From Tillus elongatus (Eukaryota; Arthropoda; Insecta; Coleoptera; Cleridae), in contig OZ023264.1 of assembly GCA_964006375.1 (NCBI GenBank), positions 16,502,225-16,566,224 of the forward strand: a stretch of 64,000 nucleotides of DNA. Direction: 5' to 3'. The notes beneath the pieces were generated by a model. That model was not told the origin of the DNA. It made no database searches and was given only the letters and a program-made list of their open reading frames with translations. A program made the position numbers and the translations under genes. The first letter of the stretch is position 1, and every line of letters starts with the position of its first letter. Below are positions 27,797 to 39,830 of this stretch, in pieces.

Positions 27797-27799
<3 letters not shown>

Positions 27800-27882
<83 letters not shown>
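27800..27882. repeat. (TA)n microsatellite
   Basis: Right flank of the palindromic transposon. Confidence 0.99.
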
Positions 27883-27885
<3 letters not shown>

Positions 27886-28267
27886 TATAATGGCCGTCGT
27901 TGAAATGATGCTGACAAAATATCTACTTATATTCCAGCCTGTATCTTGTGACACGTAAGTGAAAATTTTGTTCTTACCTACCAATTAAAAGCCCAAAGAA
28001 CATCTGTCAATAAGAGCAGATTCAGTGAACTCGATTTGTAGCTACAAACGATTAAACAGCATCCAAAATTTAAAATGCTCCATTTTAATTGACGTGTAGT
28101 TTATATCCTGTTTAGCGAATATAATATCTTTGTCGTGTGCCCTTTTAGTGAATTTTCGTAGAAAAAATTCGCTAATGGGGAGATCCCGACTTTTAATTTT
28201 GAAAAAATTTTTGCAAATGACGCGAACCCCTAGAACCCATATCCGAGGTCAGTTTCAATTTTTATAT

Positions 28268-28449
<182 letters not shown>

Positions 28450-28480
28450 TTTATATGTATGTATAACACCGATAACTCAA

Positions 28481-28900
28481 AAAATAATGCGCCGATTTTG
28501 ATCACATTTGGCACGTACCTTTCATTTGTCAATGGCTTGGATAAGTTCATTAGTCAGGAAAATCGGACGAGGTTTTCCGGGAAAATTTTGAGTTTTCATT
28601 CGAAAAAAAATCTTATTTCAAAAAATAATGAGCCGATTTTAATCAAATTTGGGACGTACCTTCCCTTTGTAAATGGCTTTGACAAGTTTGTTATCCAGGA
28701 AAATCGGACGAGTGTTTCTAGGAAAATTTTGACTTTTTATTCGAAAAAAAAATTTATCTCAAAGAATAATGGGCCGATTTTGATAAAATTTGGCATGTAC
28801 CTTTCCTTTTGTAAATGGCTTTGATAAGTTTGTTAATCGAAAAAATCAGACAAAGTTTTCTAGAAAATTTTTGAGTTTTCATTTAAAAAAAAAATTTTCT
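28481..28900. repeat. 141-bp tandem triplication inside a TA-core element
   Basis: Units start at 28481, 28622 and 28763, each with 'ataatg.gccgattttgatca', 'acgtacctt.c..ttgt', 'aatggct', 'ggaaaatcgga'. The block is open in one frame across the first two units, but this looks incidental. Confidence 0.93.
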
Positions 28901-29073
28901 TAAAAAATAAAAAATATATGATAACCAAATTTGGTAGGTAGGTTAACGATATAAAAAGTAAACTATACACCAAAATTTAGATTTCTATGTTGCAAGAAAA
29001 AAAAGTTATAATAAAATATTTTGTGCCAGATCATTTCTATGAAAATTCACTACCATAACGCACTTGCTGCGTC

Positions 29074-29843
29074 TTTGAATTTTTAATGATAAATCACTAA
29101 TAAAAATAAACTGCTGGTGACAAAGTAACATAATTGCGACAACAAGGCGACATTCCCTTTAAATGGCGATGAAGTCGTTTCCACAGAAAAAGCATAATTT
29201 TCTGACTTCAGTACATTCTAGGCCTCATTGATTTACTCACAAAGCGTGCTAAATGATTTCTAAATGCCAGTGTATTTCTTTTTATATTTATTTGAGTGTC
29301 CAAGTCACAATTATTTTTCCAGGCAAGTGATTCCAGCGAATGGCTGACTTTTTCTAATTAATGCTGTGTGCTTATTACGGGCTGATAGTTTCAGATAGCA
29401 GGCTGAAGGGTTGTAGGCTGTATAGGCTGTGTCTCCATCTTGCCCACCATGGTCCATTACACATCCAGGGTCCAACGGTCGTCGATCCCCTTATCACACT
29501 CCGTTGTCGTTCACCCTGGCCTTTCTCTTTTGCGCTCCCACTACATGCTTGATTAATACTTGTCCTAGATACTGACAGAACCGATGGTGTTTGTCCGTTA
29601 CATATTATAGGATACGTGGTTCTTTATAGTCAAGTGGTTATATATTATTTAATTGATTAATTGTTCTTGTCCTTATTTTGTGAAACCGTTCCGTGCTAAA
29701 TACAGACGTAGAGACTATTTATCTGGCTTCACAAAAGTGTTTTCATCCCTATGACCGGTTTCGTTGTTTGACAGGGTCAACAGAAAGAAGAACACTGACT
29801 TTGTTCATACGCTATCAGATTCTCACGACAGAACAAAAAATCT
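29074..29843. other. intergenic, no gene recognised
   Basis: Unique-looking. The stretch around 29660-29705 ('gattaattgtt', 'gtgaaaccgttcc') resembles the last ~50 bp of the window (63948-64000), so a further dispersed repeat is likely. 'atgaccggtttcgttg' lies at 29751. Confidence 0.4.
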
Positions 29844-30034
29844 GGACGCAGCAAGTGCGTTATGGTAGGGAATTTTCATTAAATCTTTTTGATAGGAAAT
29901 ATGTTTTTGGTAAATTTATATTTAAAAAAAATTCACTAATAGGGGTATCGATGGTGCGAATATGCAAAAGTTTTTTCAAATCAGTGCAAACTAGGACCCC
30001 TAGAACCCATATCCGGGGTCTATTTCAATTTTAT

Positions 30035-30036
<2 letters not shown>
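29844..30036. mobile_element. TA-core fragments, end 1 (+) fused to end 2 (-)
   Basis: 'ggacgcagcaagtgcgttat' (end 1, plus) is followed after ~80 bp by 'aattcactaataggggtatc' and 'cccctagaacccatatccgg' (end 2 block, minus) and then (TA)n. Rearranged, not a simple element. Confidence 0.75.
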
Positions 30037-31247
<1,211 letters not shown>

Positions 31248-31273
<26 letters not shown>

Positions 31274-31730
31274 TTTGGTTTAGTAGTTGTAATGAAAGGA
31301 TTGTAGGATATGTGTGCGTGTGTGTGCGTTTAAGAGAAAGAGAGAGAGTATGTGGATGTATGGGGTTGCGAATATGTGTAGGTAGCTCTCTCTGTGTGGG
31401 TGGATGTGGCGGTAATTTCCTTTTGTTCACTATGAGAGTTTGGTTTTCGGGGCGCAGTTCTGCTCACTCACCTACAAGGTAGGCAAATATATATTGAATT
31501 TTGTCGACGCACAGTATCTGACTCTGTCGGTTTGTTATTATTTGCTGGTGGTGTATAAAAGGGGGGAAACGGGTAACCGTGGAAAAAAATTTGCAATGTT
31601 GATATTGTTATTTGTTGTTAAAAATCAGACTGGGTATTGTCGAGTGTCGATTTGAAAAGCCGAGTAGTTGGTTTGAAAATTGTAATAGAAGGATTTCCAA
31701 AATTGTGTGCGTGTGTGTGTGTGTTGAGAG

Positions 31731-31770
<40 letters not shown>

Positions 31771-32040
31771 GCGAGTGTATAGGATTGCGAATGTGTATAG
31801 GTGGCTCTCTGTGTGTGGGTGTATGTGGTGGTAATATTCTTTTGTTCACTGTGTGAGTTTGGTTCGGGACACATTTATGTTCAATCACCTACAAGGTAGG
31901 CAAATGTATGTTGAAGTTTACCGACACACAGTCTCTGACTTTGTCGGTTTCTTATTATTTGCTAATTGTGGAAAAAAAAATGTCAATATTAATTATGTTA
32001 TATTGTTGCTGTATTGTTTGTTAAAAGCCAGACTGTATAT
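31248..32040 (+). repeat. ~397-bp tandem duplication in LINE A 3' UTR
   Basis: Copies start 'gtattgtcgatttgaaaaac' (31248) and 'gtgtcgatttgaaaagcc' (about 31645). Shared landmarks: 'gtgtgcgtgtgtgtg', 'cacctacaaggtaggcaaat', 'ctctgtcggttt'/'ctttgtcggttt', 'attatttgct', 'ccagactg'. Roughly 80% alike by eye. Confidence 0.85.
31731..31767. repeat. (GA)n microsatellite
   Basis: GA run in the second 3' UTR copy; the first copy has only a short GA stretch at the same place. Confidence 0.95.
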
Positions 32041-32058
32041 TATCAGTAAATAAATTAT

Positions 32059-32060
<2 letters not shown>

Positions 32061-32121
<61 letters not shown>
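32061..32121. repeat. (TA)n microsatellite shared by two LINE 3' ends
   Basis: Separates the 3' tails of LINE A (plus) and LINE B (minus), which face each other. Confidence 0.99.
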
Positions 32122-32128
<7 letters not shown>

Positions 32129-32606
32129 TATAATAATAACAATATAAGTTTATTTGCATCCACATTAATTGTACATGTAAAATATATAAATTGTTTAGAA
32201 TAAAATTACAACAAATAACAAATAAACCAAGCAATATCCACTAAAGCACAGCTTGTGTGTGGATTATGGGTTTCTTCCATCATTTTAAAGTCTTCCACAC
32301 AAAAAAATTTCAATTTCTAATTTTGAATCAGCACAATGGGTAATTGGGTATCCCACAAGATTATAATCAAATTTTCCACATCATCAAGATAAGTGAAACC
32401 TAGCGGTCCCCCCATATGATTCATAACACTGTGATTCTCTGCGAAACAAACCGTCCCGGTACATCCCACCTCAGCTTTATTCCCCTACTATCACCATCAT
32501 AGACTTCTTACTCTCCATACACACCAAACATTTCAAAACACATACAAACTCGTGCACACACACTCACTCACACGCACTCACATTCATTGTTTACATATCC
32601 AGTCAA

Positions 32607-33888
32607 TCAAGTCTGGTATCCATGCATAAGTCGGTGAATTGGGTCCGCAGTTGCAAGTACCCATTTTCTCAAATTTTGTTTAAAAGCATTTCTCGAAGTG
32701 ATACTCTTTATATCGTCTGGCAGTTTATTATATAAACGAGTAGAATAGTAGCCGTAATTATGTTGTCCCACTGTCATATTTGGTCTATTAGTTTTCAGGC
32801 CATAGTGTCCTCTTCGTAAGTCATATGTAATGTCACAAGATTCATTGTCGTTAGTAGACCGTCTCATATGCAGAATAACTTTGTATGCAAATATCTGTTC
32901 CAGGTTCATTACATTAGCTTCAGGAAACAGTAATTCAGACGGGTAAGCACGTGGTTTCCCAAGTATTATTCTCAGGAACCATTTTTGAACAACGTTCACA
33001 TCTCTAAGATGACAAGCAGCAGCCCCCCCCCCCCCCCCCCATGAAACTATTCAATACCGAAGGTGCAACTCTACAAGACAGTAATATATTAATTTTAGTT
33101 GCTCAAAAGTTAGAAAACTCCTCAGGTATTTCAGCCTATGTATTAAATATCTTAGTTTTCCTGTAATCAACTGCGCATGCTTGTCCCATCTCAGATGTTG
33201 GTCCAATACAACTCCCAAATATTTATGTGAATAAACTGGCTTGATCTCTACCTCCGTGGATATCTTTAGCGATGTGTATTGTGGCTGATTATTACCATAA
33301 TTCGAGAAAGTTATGTAATTAGTTTTCTCTACATTTATCACTAAGTTATTGCAATCAAACCACTTCTTGATTCCATGCAAATCTTGCTCTACATTTAGTT
33401 TCAACGATTCCCATGTGTCAACACTGTAAAATAGTGCTGTGTCATCGGCAAAGCTCACAATTTTTCCCTTTGTTTGCTGTAGAAATAAGGAATTCAAATA
33501 AATTATAAGGATCAACGGGCCCAAAACACTTCCCTGTGGCACACTGCAAAAGTAACTTCCTCAAAATCACTAAGAACACCACCAATGTCGACACACTGCA
33601 TTATCTCCTTCAAATAGCTTTCAGCAGTTTGTGAGCTTTACCTCTTATTCCTATATCATACAACCTATACAACAGTACCCTATGATCCACAGTATCAAAT
33701 GCCTTTTCCAAATCAAGGAAAATGCACAGGCTACGCTTATTTGTATCTAGTGCCTTATAAATTAATTTCGTTACAGTGATCAGAGCGTGTTCTGTGCTTC
33801 TCCCCTCTCGAAAACCATATTGGTTTTCAGCCAATATTTGATACCTCTTCAAAAAGCCATTTATTCTGTCTTTAATAATCTTTTCCAA
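32607..33888 (-). pseudogene. LINE B reverse transcriptase and C-terminal domain
   Basis: Three main open pieces: 33610-33888 (RT motifs up to motif A, with catalytic LDLEKAFD), 33051-33542 (MPQGSVLGP through FADD and the thumb), 32607-32999 (C-terminal domain). Between the last two, the codons for the 'W-G-G' stretch seen in LINE A (AWGG) have grown into an 18-bp G/C homopolymer that shifts the frame. Confidence 0.9.
33023..33040. repeat. C18 homopolymer within LINE coding sequence
   Basis: Eighteen C (G on the coding strand) at the position of the conserved Trp-Gly-Gly of the RT C-terminal region. Confidence 0.95.
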
Positions 33889-34479
33889 TATTTTAGCAAT
33901 ATTAGATAACAGCGAAATTGGTCGCTAGTTTACAATATCTATTTTTTCTCCCTTCTTATATATAGGTTTTACAACAGCGACCTTAAATATTTTGGTATCT
34001 CCCCATATTCCAGGCATTTATTTAAGATATAAGTCAAAGGCCCAACAATCAGTTCCGCAATTTCTTTTAGTGTCTCAGACTTTATATTGTCCATTCCTGG
34101 GGTTTTTCTGGCCTTCAGTGATCTTATCAGTTTTAACACCTCTTCTTCTGTCGCTGCTGCCATATATACAGAGTTTACGCTTCTATTCTTCCTAGATGAC
34201 TACATCCTGTCCAAATTTTTCTGACAATTGTTTTCCCACATTCACATGATGGCAATTAAATGCATCTGCAATTTCTTTCTTGTCAGATAGTATACGTGAT
34301 CCCACCCTGACCCTCTCAATCACTTCTCTCTTTTTTACTCCATCTGTTATTCTATTTACGGTATCCCATAGATTTTTAGCACCATTTTTAAAATCTGTTA
34401 CAATTTGCTTTTGATAATAAAGTTTTTGTGCCTCTCTTATAATACAAGTAAGCGTATTCCTGTAAACTTTATACTCATT

Positions 34480-34480
<1 letters not shown>

Positions 34481-34552
<72 letters not shown>
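34481..34552. repeat. (TA)n microsatellite
   Basis: 5' junction of LINE B on one side, 3' end of a mariner element on the other. Confidence 0.99.
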
Positions 34553-34554
<2 letters not shown>

Positions 34555-35343
34555 CGGGTGGGCCATTTAAGATTTGGAATTTGAATCTGCTATGAACAAA
34601 AAACTAATGAATATTTTTTCAAAGTTATGAGTTTATTAGAAAGATTGAGCCGTTCCATTTAGGAAGGGAAAACAACATCATTCAAATGACTACCAAGGCT
34701 AGCCTTACAATACCCCATTCGATCAGTCCAATTTTTCAGTCAATTTTCGATTGTTTGGGCCTCTATTTCGTCAATGGCATTTTCGATTTCATGTTTCAAG
34801 TCGTCAATCGTCTCTTGATGGTTAGCGTAACACTTGTCCCTAACGGCTCCCCCGCAGAAAAAGGTCCAACGGAGTCAAATCGCAGCTTCGAGGTGGCCAA
34901 TTGACATCAGCATTTCGGCAGATTATGCCATTTTTGAAAACAGTGCGCAAACGATAGCTTGTTACGTTTGCTGTGTGGCACGTTGCGCCGTCCTGTTAAA
35001 ACCAAACGTCGTCTATGTCATACTCTTTAATTTTGGGAAACAAAAAGTCTCTTAGCATGGCGCGGTAGCGATCTCCATTCACCGTAACGGCGTTTTCTTG
35101 CTCATTTTCGAAGAAAAATGGCCCAATAATGCCGCCAGACCACAATCCGCACCAGACGGTCAATCGTTGTGGATGCATTGGTTTCTCCACGATGACGTGT
35201 GGATTTTCTGAGCCCCAGATACGACAATGAGCTTCATCTGAAAAGATGATTTTTCGGTAAAAATGCTCATCTTCGATCAAGCGGTCTTAGACCCATTGAG
35301 TAAACAGAAAACGCATCATGCGGCTTCAGCTCTTGCACTAATT
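34553..35343 (-). mobile_element. mariner-superfamily transposon, 3' half
   Basis: Minus strand. Transposase from 'QWV*DRLIEDEHFYRKIIFS' through 'FSDEAHCRIWGSENPHVIVE', 'MHPQRLTVWCGLWSGGIIGP', 'DVWF', a stop where Q is expected, 'QDGATCHTANV', 'NWPPRSCDLTPLD' to 'RMGYCKASLGSHLNDVVF'. All three catalytic Asp positions (FSDE, QDG, SCDL) are kept, 36 residues between the last two, but there is a stop in place of Gln before QDG and frameshifts near 34850. The 3' terminus 'aatggcccacccg' abuts (TA)n. The N-terminal half is missing where an I-like LINE begins at about 35344. Confidence 0.92.
34996..35280 (-). pseudogene. mariner transposase catalytic core, open part
   Basis: 94-residue open frame, FSDEAH near residues 13-18, ending at the nonsense codon before the QDG motif. 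This stretch is the best preserved transposase in the window by eye and resembles a very widespread insect mariner family. Confidence 0.85.
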
Positions 35344-36945
35344 GAATTTATTTTTTTTAATTAAATGAAAACCTGCATCAGCCTCAAGGGCCATTAGCAG
35401 GCTGACATGTACATTATAGTTCTATAAGCTATCCACTTAATGAATATTATGACCACATCTAATATTAAATATTATATAAAACTATTAGATTACATCACGT
35501 GTTCATTCATTTATACATCGGCATATATACATCATAGCAAGTTTTATACTTGATTTAAAAGGTTATTGTCCTTTAGAAAATCGAACAGTTCCTGTATCTT
35601 CAGTGTAGGGCCCAGTATGTTTATGATACTTCTTGATAGTTTATGTAATTCTCGTAGGTACTGGAATTTCGGACAATCACATAATAGGTGTCTCACCGTC
35701 ACTATCACATTACAAATATCGCACTTAGGCGGAGTTTCTCTTTTAAATAGATGATTGTAGGTAAGCCTTGTATGACTAAGTCGTAGTCTATTCACTAGCA
35801 CTTGCTGAGAGCGTGATGGAGGAAGCGGTAAGGGATGATGAATGGATGACATCACTAGCTTAAGTTCGCTGTTCCTAGAGCTCCATAATTTTTGCCACAT
35901 GTCACTGATGGTTGCACAGATTGATCTTTTAAGATCTGGTAAAAAGCAGAAGTTAGTTTCTTGAGTAACTGGAAATTCAGTAGCCTCTTTTGCCAGTTTG
36001 TCCGCTTGATCATTTCCCTCTATTTCTACATGTGATGGGGTATACATAAAAGTTATTAAGTCCCTTTGACACTTTTTTTGAATTCGTGATATAGTTGATT
36101 TAATTTGTTCAATGAGAGAGTTCTGTGTGTACATGTGTTTAACAGCTTCCAGTGCGCTGAGGGAGTCGGAACAAATTACATACCGACGAGCACTGTTATT
36201 TTCCGCATATTCGGTTGTTTTAGGATAGCGTATAACTCCCCTGAGTAGACTGATGTTGTTTTTGGTAAGCGATATTGTTCCGATCCGCTTGGTGTAACTA
36301 TTGCTGATCCAACTCCAGAATTTCATTATGAAGCATCGCAGTAAATAAAACCATGGTCAGGGTAGTCTGACGTTATATTTTTAAACGTTGCATGTATTAT
36401 GGATTGGGGGGTGTTTCTTTTGTCGTACTGGGCTAAGTCCAAAATAAGGTTGACTTGTGTCAGTGTCCAGGGAAGGTACTCTCGTGGCAAGCTATGTACT
36501 TCGTTGGGCCATGTAATGGTGGATTCCTTTAGAATATTTGCTACTCTCCTGTAAAAAGGTAGCTTTACATTTGCTTTTTTGTCAAACAGAGTTTTAAACC
36601 TAGTTGGAGTAACTATATCCCTGTTTGGGTGTGTGGGGTCGCTCATAATCTTGGCAGCATATGTTAAGGTCAGTTGCTTTCTCCTCTGGGTTAAAGATTT
36701 TTCTCCACTCAAGACCCGTAAAGTCTTAACTGGTGTAGTTCTAAAAGCCCCCAAAGCTATTCTTAAGGCAGTGGTTTGGATAACATCCAATGTTTTTAGG
36801 TTTTTCTTGCTTGCTGTAGAGTAAGCTCAGCACCCGTAATCTAATTTACTGCAAATTAAGCTTTTGTAGATACGAACCAATGATTTTGTATCTGCTCCCC
36901 ACCGGTGGCTTGCTAAAGTCCTCATCAATTTGATAGTTTGCACGG
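35344..36945 (-). mobile_element. I-like LINE with RNase H, 5'-truncated
   Basis: Minus strand. Starts in the RT thumb region ('RTLASHRWGADTKSLVRIYK', 'LICSKLDYGC'), one nonsense codon at 36827-36829, then 'TTALRIALGAFRTTPVKTLR', the RNase H domain, a C-terminal Cys/His motif, and a 3' UTR ending 'ggctgatgcaggttttcatt' plus an A-rich tail at about 35345. The RT catalytic part is absent. RNase H after RT is the mark of I-type LINEs (I/Nimb/R1-related). The 3' end is fused to the mariner fragment. Confidence 0.9.
35544..36340 (-). pseudogene. LINE RNase H domain and C-terminal zinc-knuckle-like region
   Basis: First RNase H Asp lies in 'FIYCDAS' at the end of the upstream frame (36326-36340). 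A frameshift follows at once (TAATG overlap), then a 260-residue frame: second Asp motif 'ICSDSLSALEAV', 'YTPSHVEIEGNDQADKLAKE' near residue 100-120 with the last active-site residues, and 'CDICNVIVTVRHLLCDCPKF' (CX2C..HX4C type) near 215-235. The Glu-bearing segment expected between the first two motifs is not evident, so the domain may be internally deleted. Confidence 0.9.
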
Positions 36946-37055
36946 AAAAACTAGTCAGATTTTTCTGGCTAACGAATTTATCCAAGCCACTTACAAAAGG
37001 AAGGTAAATACCAAATGTGATCAAATTCGGCCCATTATTTTTTGACTTATCGGTT

Positions 37056-37127
<72 letters not shown>

Positions 37128-37196
37128 AACCGATAATATATATAAACACAGATCTCCTCATTAGTGAATTTTTTGTTCTACGAAAAATTGGCTTAA
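36946..37196 (+). mobile_element. TA-core element, partial, with palindromic array flanks
   Basis: 'agatttttctggctaacgaa', 'ttatccaagccac', 'gatcaaattcggcccattat', (TA)n, then 'gatctcctcattagtgaatt'. The sequences next to the array are mirror images ('ttatcggttgga' / 'tccaaccgataa'). Confidence 0.85.
37058..37125. repeat. (TA)n microsatellite in a perfect hairpin
   Basis: TA array bounded by a 12-bp perfect inverted repeat, about 37046-37136. Confidence 0.98.
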
Positions 37197-37310
37197 ACTG
37201 CACCCGAAAATGGTAACTAATACAAGGTGTCCCATTTAAAAAGTTAAGTTGGAGTCATTTCCTGTTAAACCGGAAGTGAGAGAAAAGTGAATGTGTCATA
37301 AAAAACTAAC

Positions 37311-37705
37311 GGGACGCAGCAAGTGCGTTATGGTAGTCAATTTTTATTGAATGCTTCAAATTTCAATAACTCAATTTCCTATAAACTTAGAAAGTTTAAA
37401 TTTGGTGTGTAGTGAGGCTTTTCCAAAGGAAAGATATCCATCAAATTTCATTAAAATAATTTTGTAATTTTCGGAGAAAAAAATTTTTTTCGAACGAAAC
37501 TTCAAAATTTGAATAACTCAATTTTCTATAAACTTAGAACGTTGAATTTTGGTGTGTAGTAAGGTCTCTCCTAAGCCGATATATACGTTAAATTTCATTA
37601 TAACAGCCTTGTAATTTTCGGAGAAAAAATTTTTTTTTGCAAGAAAACTCAAAATTTTTCCGGAAAACCCTGTCCGATTTTCATGACTTACGAACTCATT
37701 CAAGT
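37311..37705 (+). mobile_element. TA-core element, first half only
   Basis: End 1 'gggacgcagcaagtgcgtta' at 37311, then the duplicated inner block (two copies of 'ttggtgtgtagt.agg.ct', 'gtaattttcggagaaaaaa') and 'gattttcatgacttacgaac', ending before any (TA)n at about 37705. Confidence 0.88.
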
Positions 37706-38042
37706 GTGTGATTGTTTGTATTTATGTAAATATTTTGCACAGTATTTTACTTACTTGTTCTTCTATTTTTATACTTTTATTGACGTGTCTATCTGAAACA
37801 TTGTAACAGCTCTATCTATAAAAGCTTTAAAATCAAATATTTTTTATACTTTTACACATATAATATAACACGAAACACAATAATACCGTTGATTCTTACA
37901 CCGTGGTATACGTAAACTTGACCAGTTGGAGCATATGACGTCACGCGAATAGCCGGAGAAGTTATGGTCACGTAACAAAATTTTAACTAGCGACGATTTT
38001 CAAACACATATATAAGCATTAAAATCAAATATTTCTTGTTTA
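37706..38042. other. intergenic, nothing recognised
   Basis: No supported feature. Confidence 0.45.
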
Positions 38043-38297
38043 TGAGTGAATTTTTATTAAAAAAAATCACTAATAGAGAGGTATCGATGGTGAGACTTTG
38101 CAAAAAATTTTTCAAACGAGCGCGAACTAGGACCCCTAAAACACATATCCGGGGTAACATATAAACATTCAAACTGACCCCGGATATGGGTTCTAGGGGT
38201 CCTAATTCTCGCTCATTTGAAAAATTTTTTTGCAAAGTGTCACCATCGATACCTCTCAATTAGTCAATTTTTTAAAATAAAAATTCACTAAAAGGCT
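38043..38297. repeat. inverted repeat of TA-core end 2 (arms ~110 bp)
   Basis: Left arm 38043-38155 and right arm 38170-38297 are the end 2 block in opposite orientations ('ggtatcgatggtga..ctttgcaaaaaa' / 'ttttttgcaaagtgtcaccatcgatacc'), meeting at 'acatataaacattc' with no (TA)n between. Confidence 0.92.
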
Positions 38298-38884
38298 TAT
38301 CTGCGGCCATTCCTCATTACAAAAATAAGTAAAAAAATTGCGTCATTAATAACAGAAATATTCCACCATTACGGGATTTTTACTAACCCTGTATATAATA
38401 TTTGAATAATATGTATCACAATGGAAGCCAAGTTGAGAAGTATTGTAAACACGCGTCTGAAACAGAGGATCCTGTCCGCCTCATCTCCACGGTTAGGCTT
38501 CTCTAGTACTGTACATATCTATGTGAAATGTTCAGTGTTCAGTGACCAAACATCCACTAACACACGCTCTGCATTACATTAAGCGTCTTCTACAACAAAC
38601 AAATCACAGCATCCGATAGACCATACTTGATGTTTCCAACTAATTACACATTATCGAGAGAGAGAGAATATTACAGTATACAAGATAATACATGCCTTTT
38701 GACGACAATAAACATACGTGCTTGTAAAATAATTACATCTAATTAATTTACAATAAAATGATCAAATGTTTTTAAGACTCAAAAGTTTAACGTCCAGCTA
38801 AAATTTTGTCCACCCCTAATTAGATAATATCGGCTACTAGAGTGTTGTTTTTGACTGGATAAAGGATCTGCTATATCTACGTAA
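38298..38884. other. intergenic, nothing recognised
   Basis: 'taaccctgta' at 38384-38393 reads TACAGGGTTA on the minus strand next to TA, another possible Tc1-like end without a partner. No gene seen. Confidence 0.4.
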
Positions 38885-39113
38885 ACACTAACTTATGGAC
38901 TTGAAGGTTTGGAGGTTCGGAGGAGACGGAAAAATATGTGCCGGCAAGGAGTTCCACAAATTGGAAGCCCTCCGGACAAAAGAGCGCGCATAATAAGATG
39001 TTGAATGTCCGGTGACCTAGACAGAAAAATGGTGGATTCGCTCTGTTCCCTGGTATATCTGTTGTGGGCAACAGGTGGAGTAACTATGGAAGAAACCTCC
39101 TCCGTGCAGATAT

Positions 39114-39830
39114 CTATAAAAGAGAGAAAGAGAAGTCACCCACGGCACGTCGGTGGGCAAGGAATGGCAGCCGTTGGGTGAGGGTAGGGTCACCGATGAA
39201 ACGTATAACTCTTTTCTGAATGGAGTCCAGGATAGCGAGTGTAGAAGCGGCAGCGGCACCCCAGATGTGGGAGCAGTATTCGAGGTTTGGTCTTATTTGT
39301 GAAGTATATAAGGTATAGAGATTAGCTGGTGAAAAGTGTTTGGGAGCCCGGAAGAGGAAACCTAATTTCTTAGCAACCGCTTCTGCAATTGATGTGACAT
39401 GTTGGTACCAATTGAGATGTGGATCCACAGAATTGCCAACAAGTAAAAAGGACTCATTACTTTGAATAACTTGGTTATTCATTGTGATGGGTCTAGGGCT
39501 GGTGTATCTCTTATAAGAAAGAAGGCAAGACTGAGATTTGGTGGGGTTGAATTGTACAAGTTTTCGACATCCCCAGTCTAATATTTTTTGGAGATCCACG
39601 GAGACAGAACCCTCCATGAGTCTGCGATCCGCATCTAATTGGGCTAAAGAGACAGGCTTAGAATATTGTATATTTGAGTGGAGGGTGCTGTCGTACGCGT
39701 AACTGTGAACTGGGTTGGATGTGCTAGATAGGAGGCCATTGATGTGGACAAGAAACAAAGTAGGCGCTAAAGCTGAACCTTGAGGAACTCCTGCATTAAT
39801 TGGATACAGTTTAGAGGAATGGCCATCCAC
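39114..39830 (-). pseudogene. LINE RT palm/thumb, 238-residue open frame
   Basis: Starts 'MDGHSSKLYPINAGVPQGSA', has YAYD instead of YADD near residue 47, 'SVDLQKILDWG', 'NLNWYQHVTSIAEAVAKK' and 'QIRPNLEYCSHIWGAAAAST'. Open but catalytically disabled at the second metal-binding Asp of the palm. Confidence 0.88.

Larger units (their letters stand above)
25305..27799. mobile_element. palindromic (head-to-head) defective Tc1/mariner pair
   Basis: Left outer end 'gctatcccaaaagtcgtaaa' and right outer end (minus) 'gtgtcccaaaagtcgtaaat' begin two arms that match inward for about 1.2 kb. They meet near 26531 ('cttcgataacagcgctgtta') with almost no spacer. Each arm is a 5'-truncated copy of subfamily B. 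The whole unit lies inside (TA)n, with arrays at 25217-25304 and 27800-27882. Because both outer ends are the same 3' TIR it could in principle be mobilised as one fold-back-like unit. Arm-to-arm differences are frequent, so it is not a very recent event or an assembly mirror. Confidence 0.9.
32122..34480 (-). mobile_element. LINE B: CR1/Jockey-like LINE in (TA)n, 5'-truncated
   Basis: Minus strand. Opens from (TA)n at 34480 in the linker ('NEYKVYRNTLTCIIREAQKL', 'LWDTVNRITDG'), passes 'RSLKARKTPGMDNIKSE', 'NQYGFREGRSTEHAL', 'FLDLEKAFDTVDH', 'MPQGSVLGP', 'SFADDTALF', 'YLGVVLDQHLRWDKHA', and the C-terminus 'TVGQHNYGYYSTRLYNKLPD' to a stop at 32607. The 3' UTR ends 'ggatgcaaataaacttatat...attata' into (TA)n. 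No EN domain. Frames break near 34165, 33900, 33580 and 33040. Confidence 0.9.

Noticed and set aside
28459..28824. 121-residue frame with three repeats
   Set aside because: It follows the 141-bp triplication (141 is divisible by 3) inside a non-coding TA-core element; other copies do not keep the frame.
29740..29790. Penelope-like terminal motif ('atgaccggtttcgttg')
   Set aside because: The motif is suggestive of sequences seen near some Penelope-like elements, but no RT/GIY-YIG coding or repeated terminal copy is present nearby.
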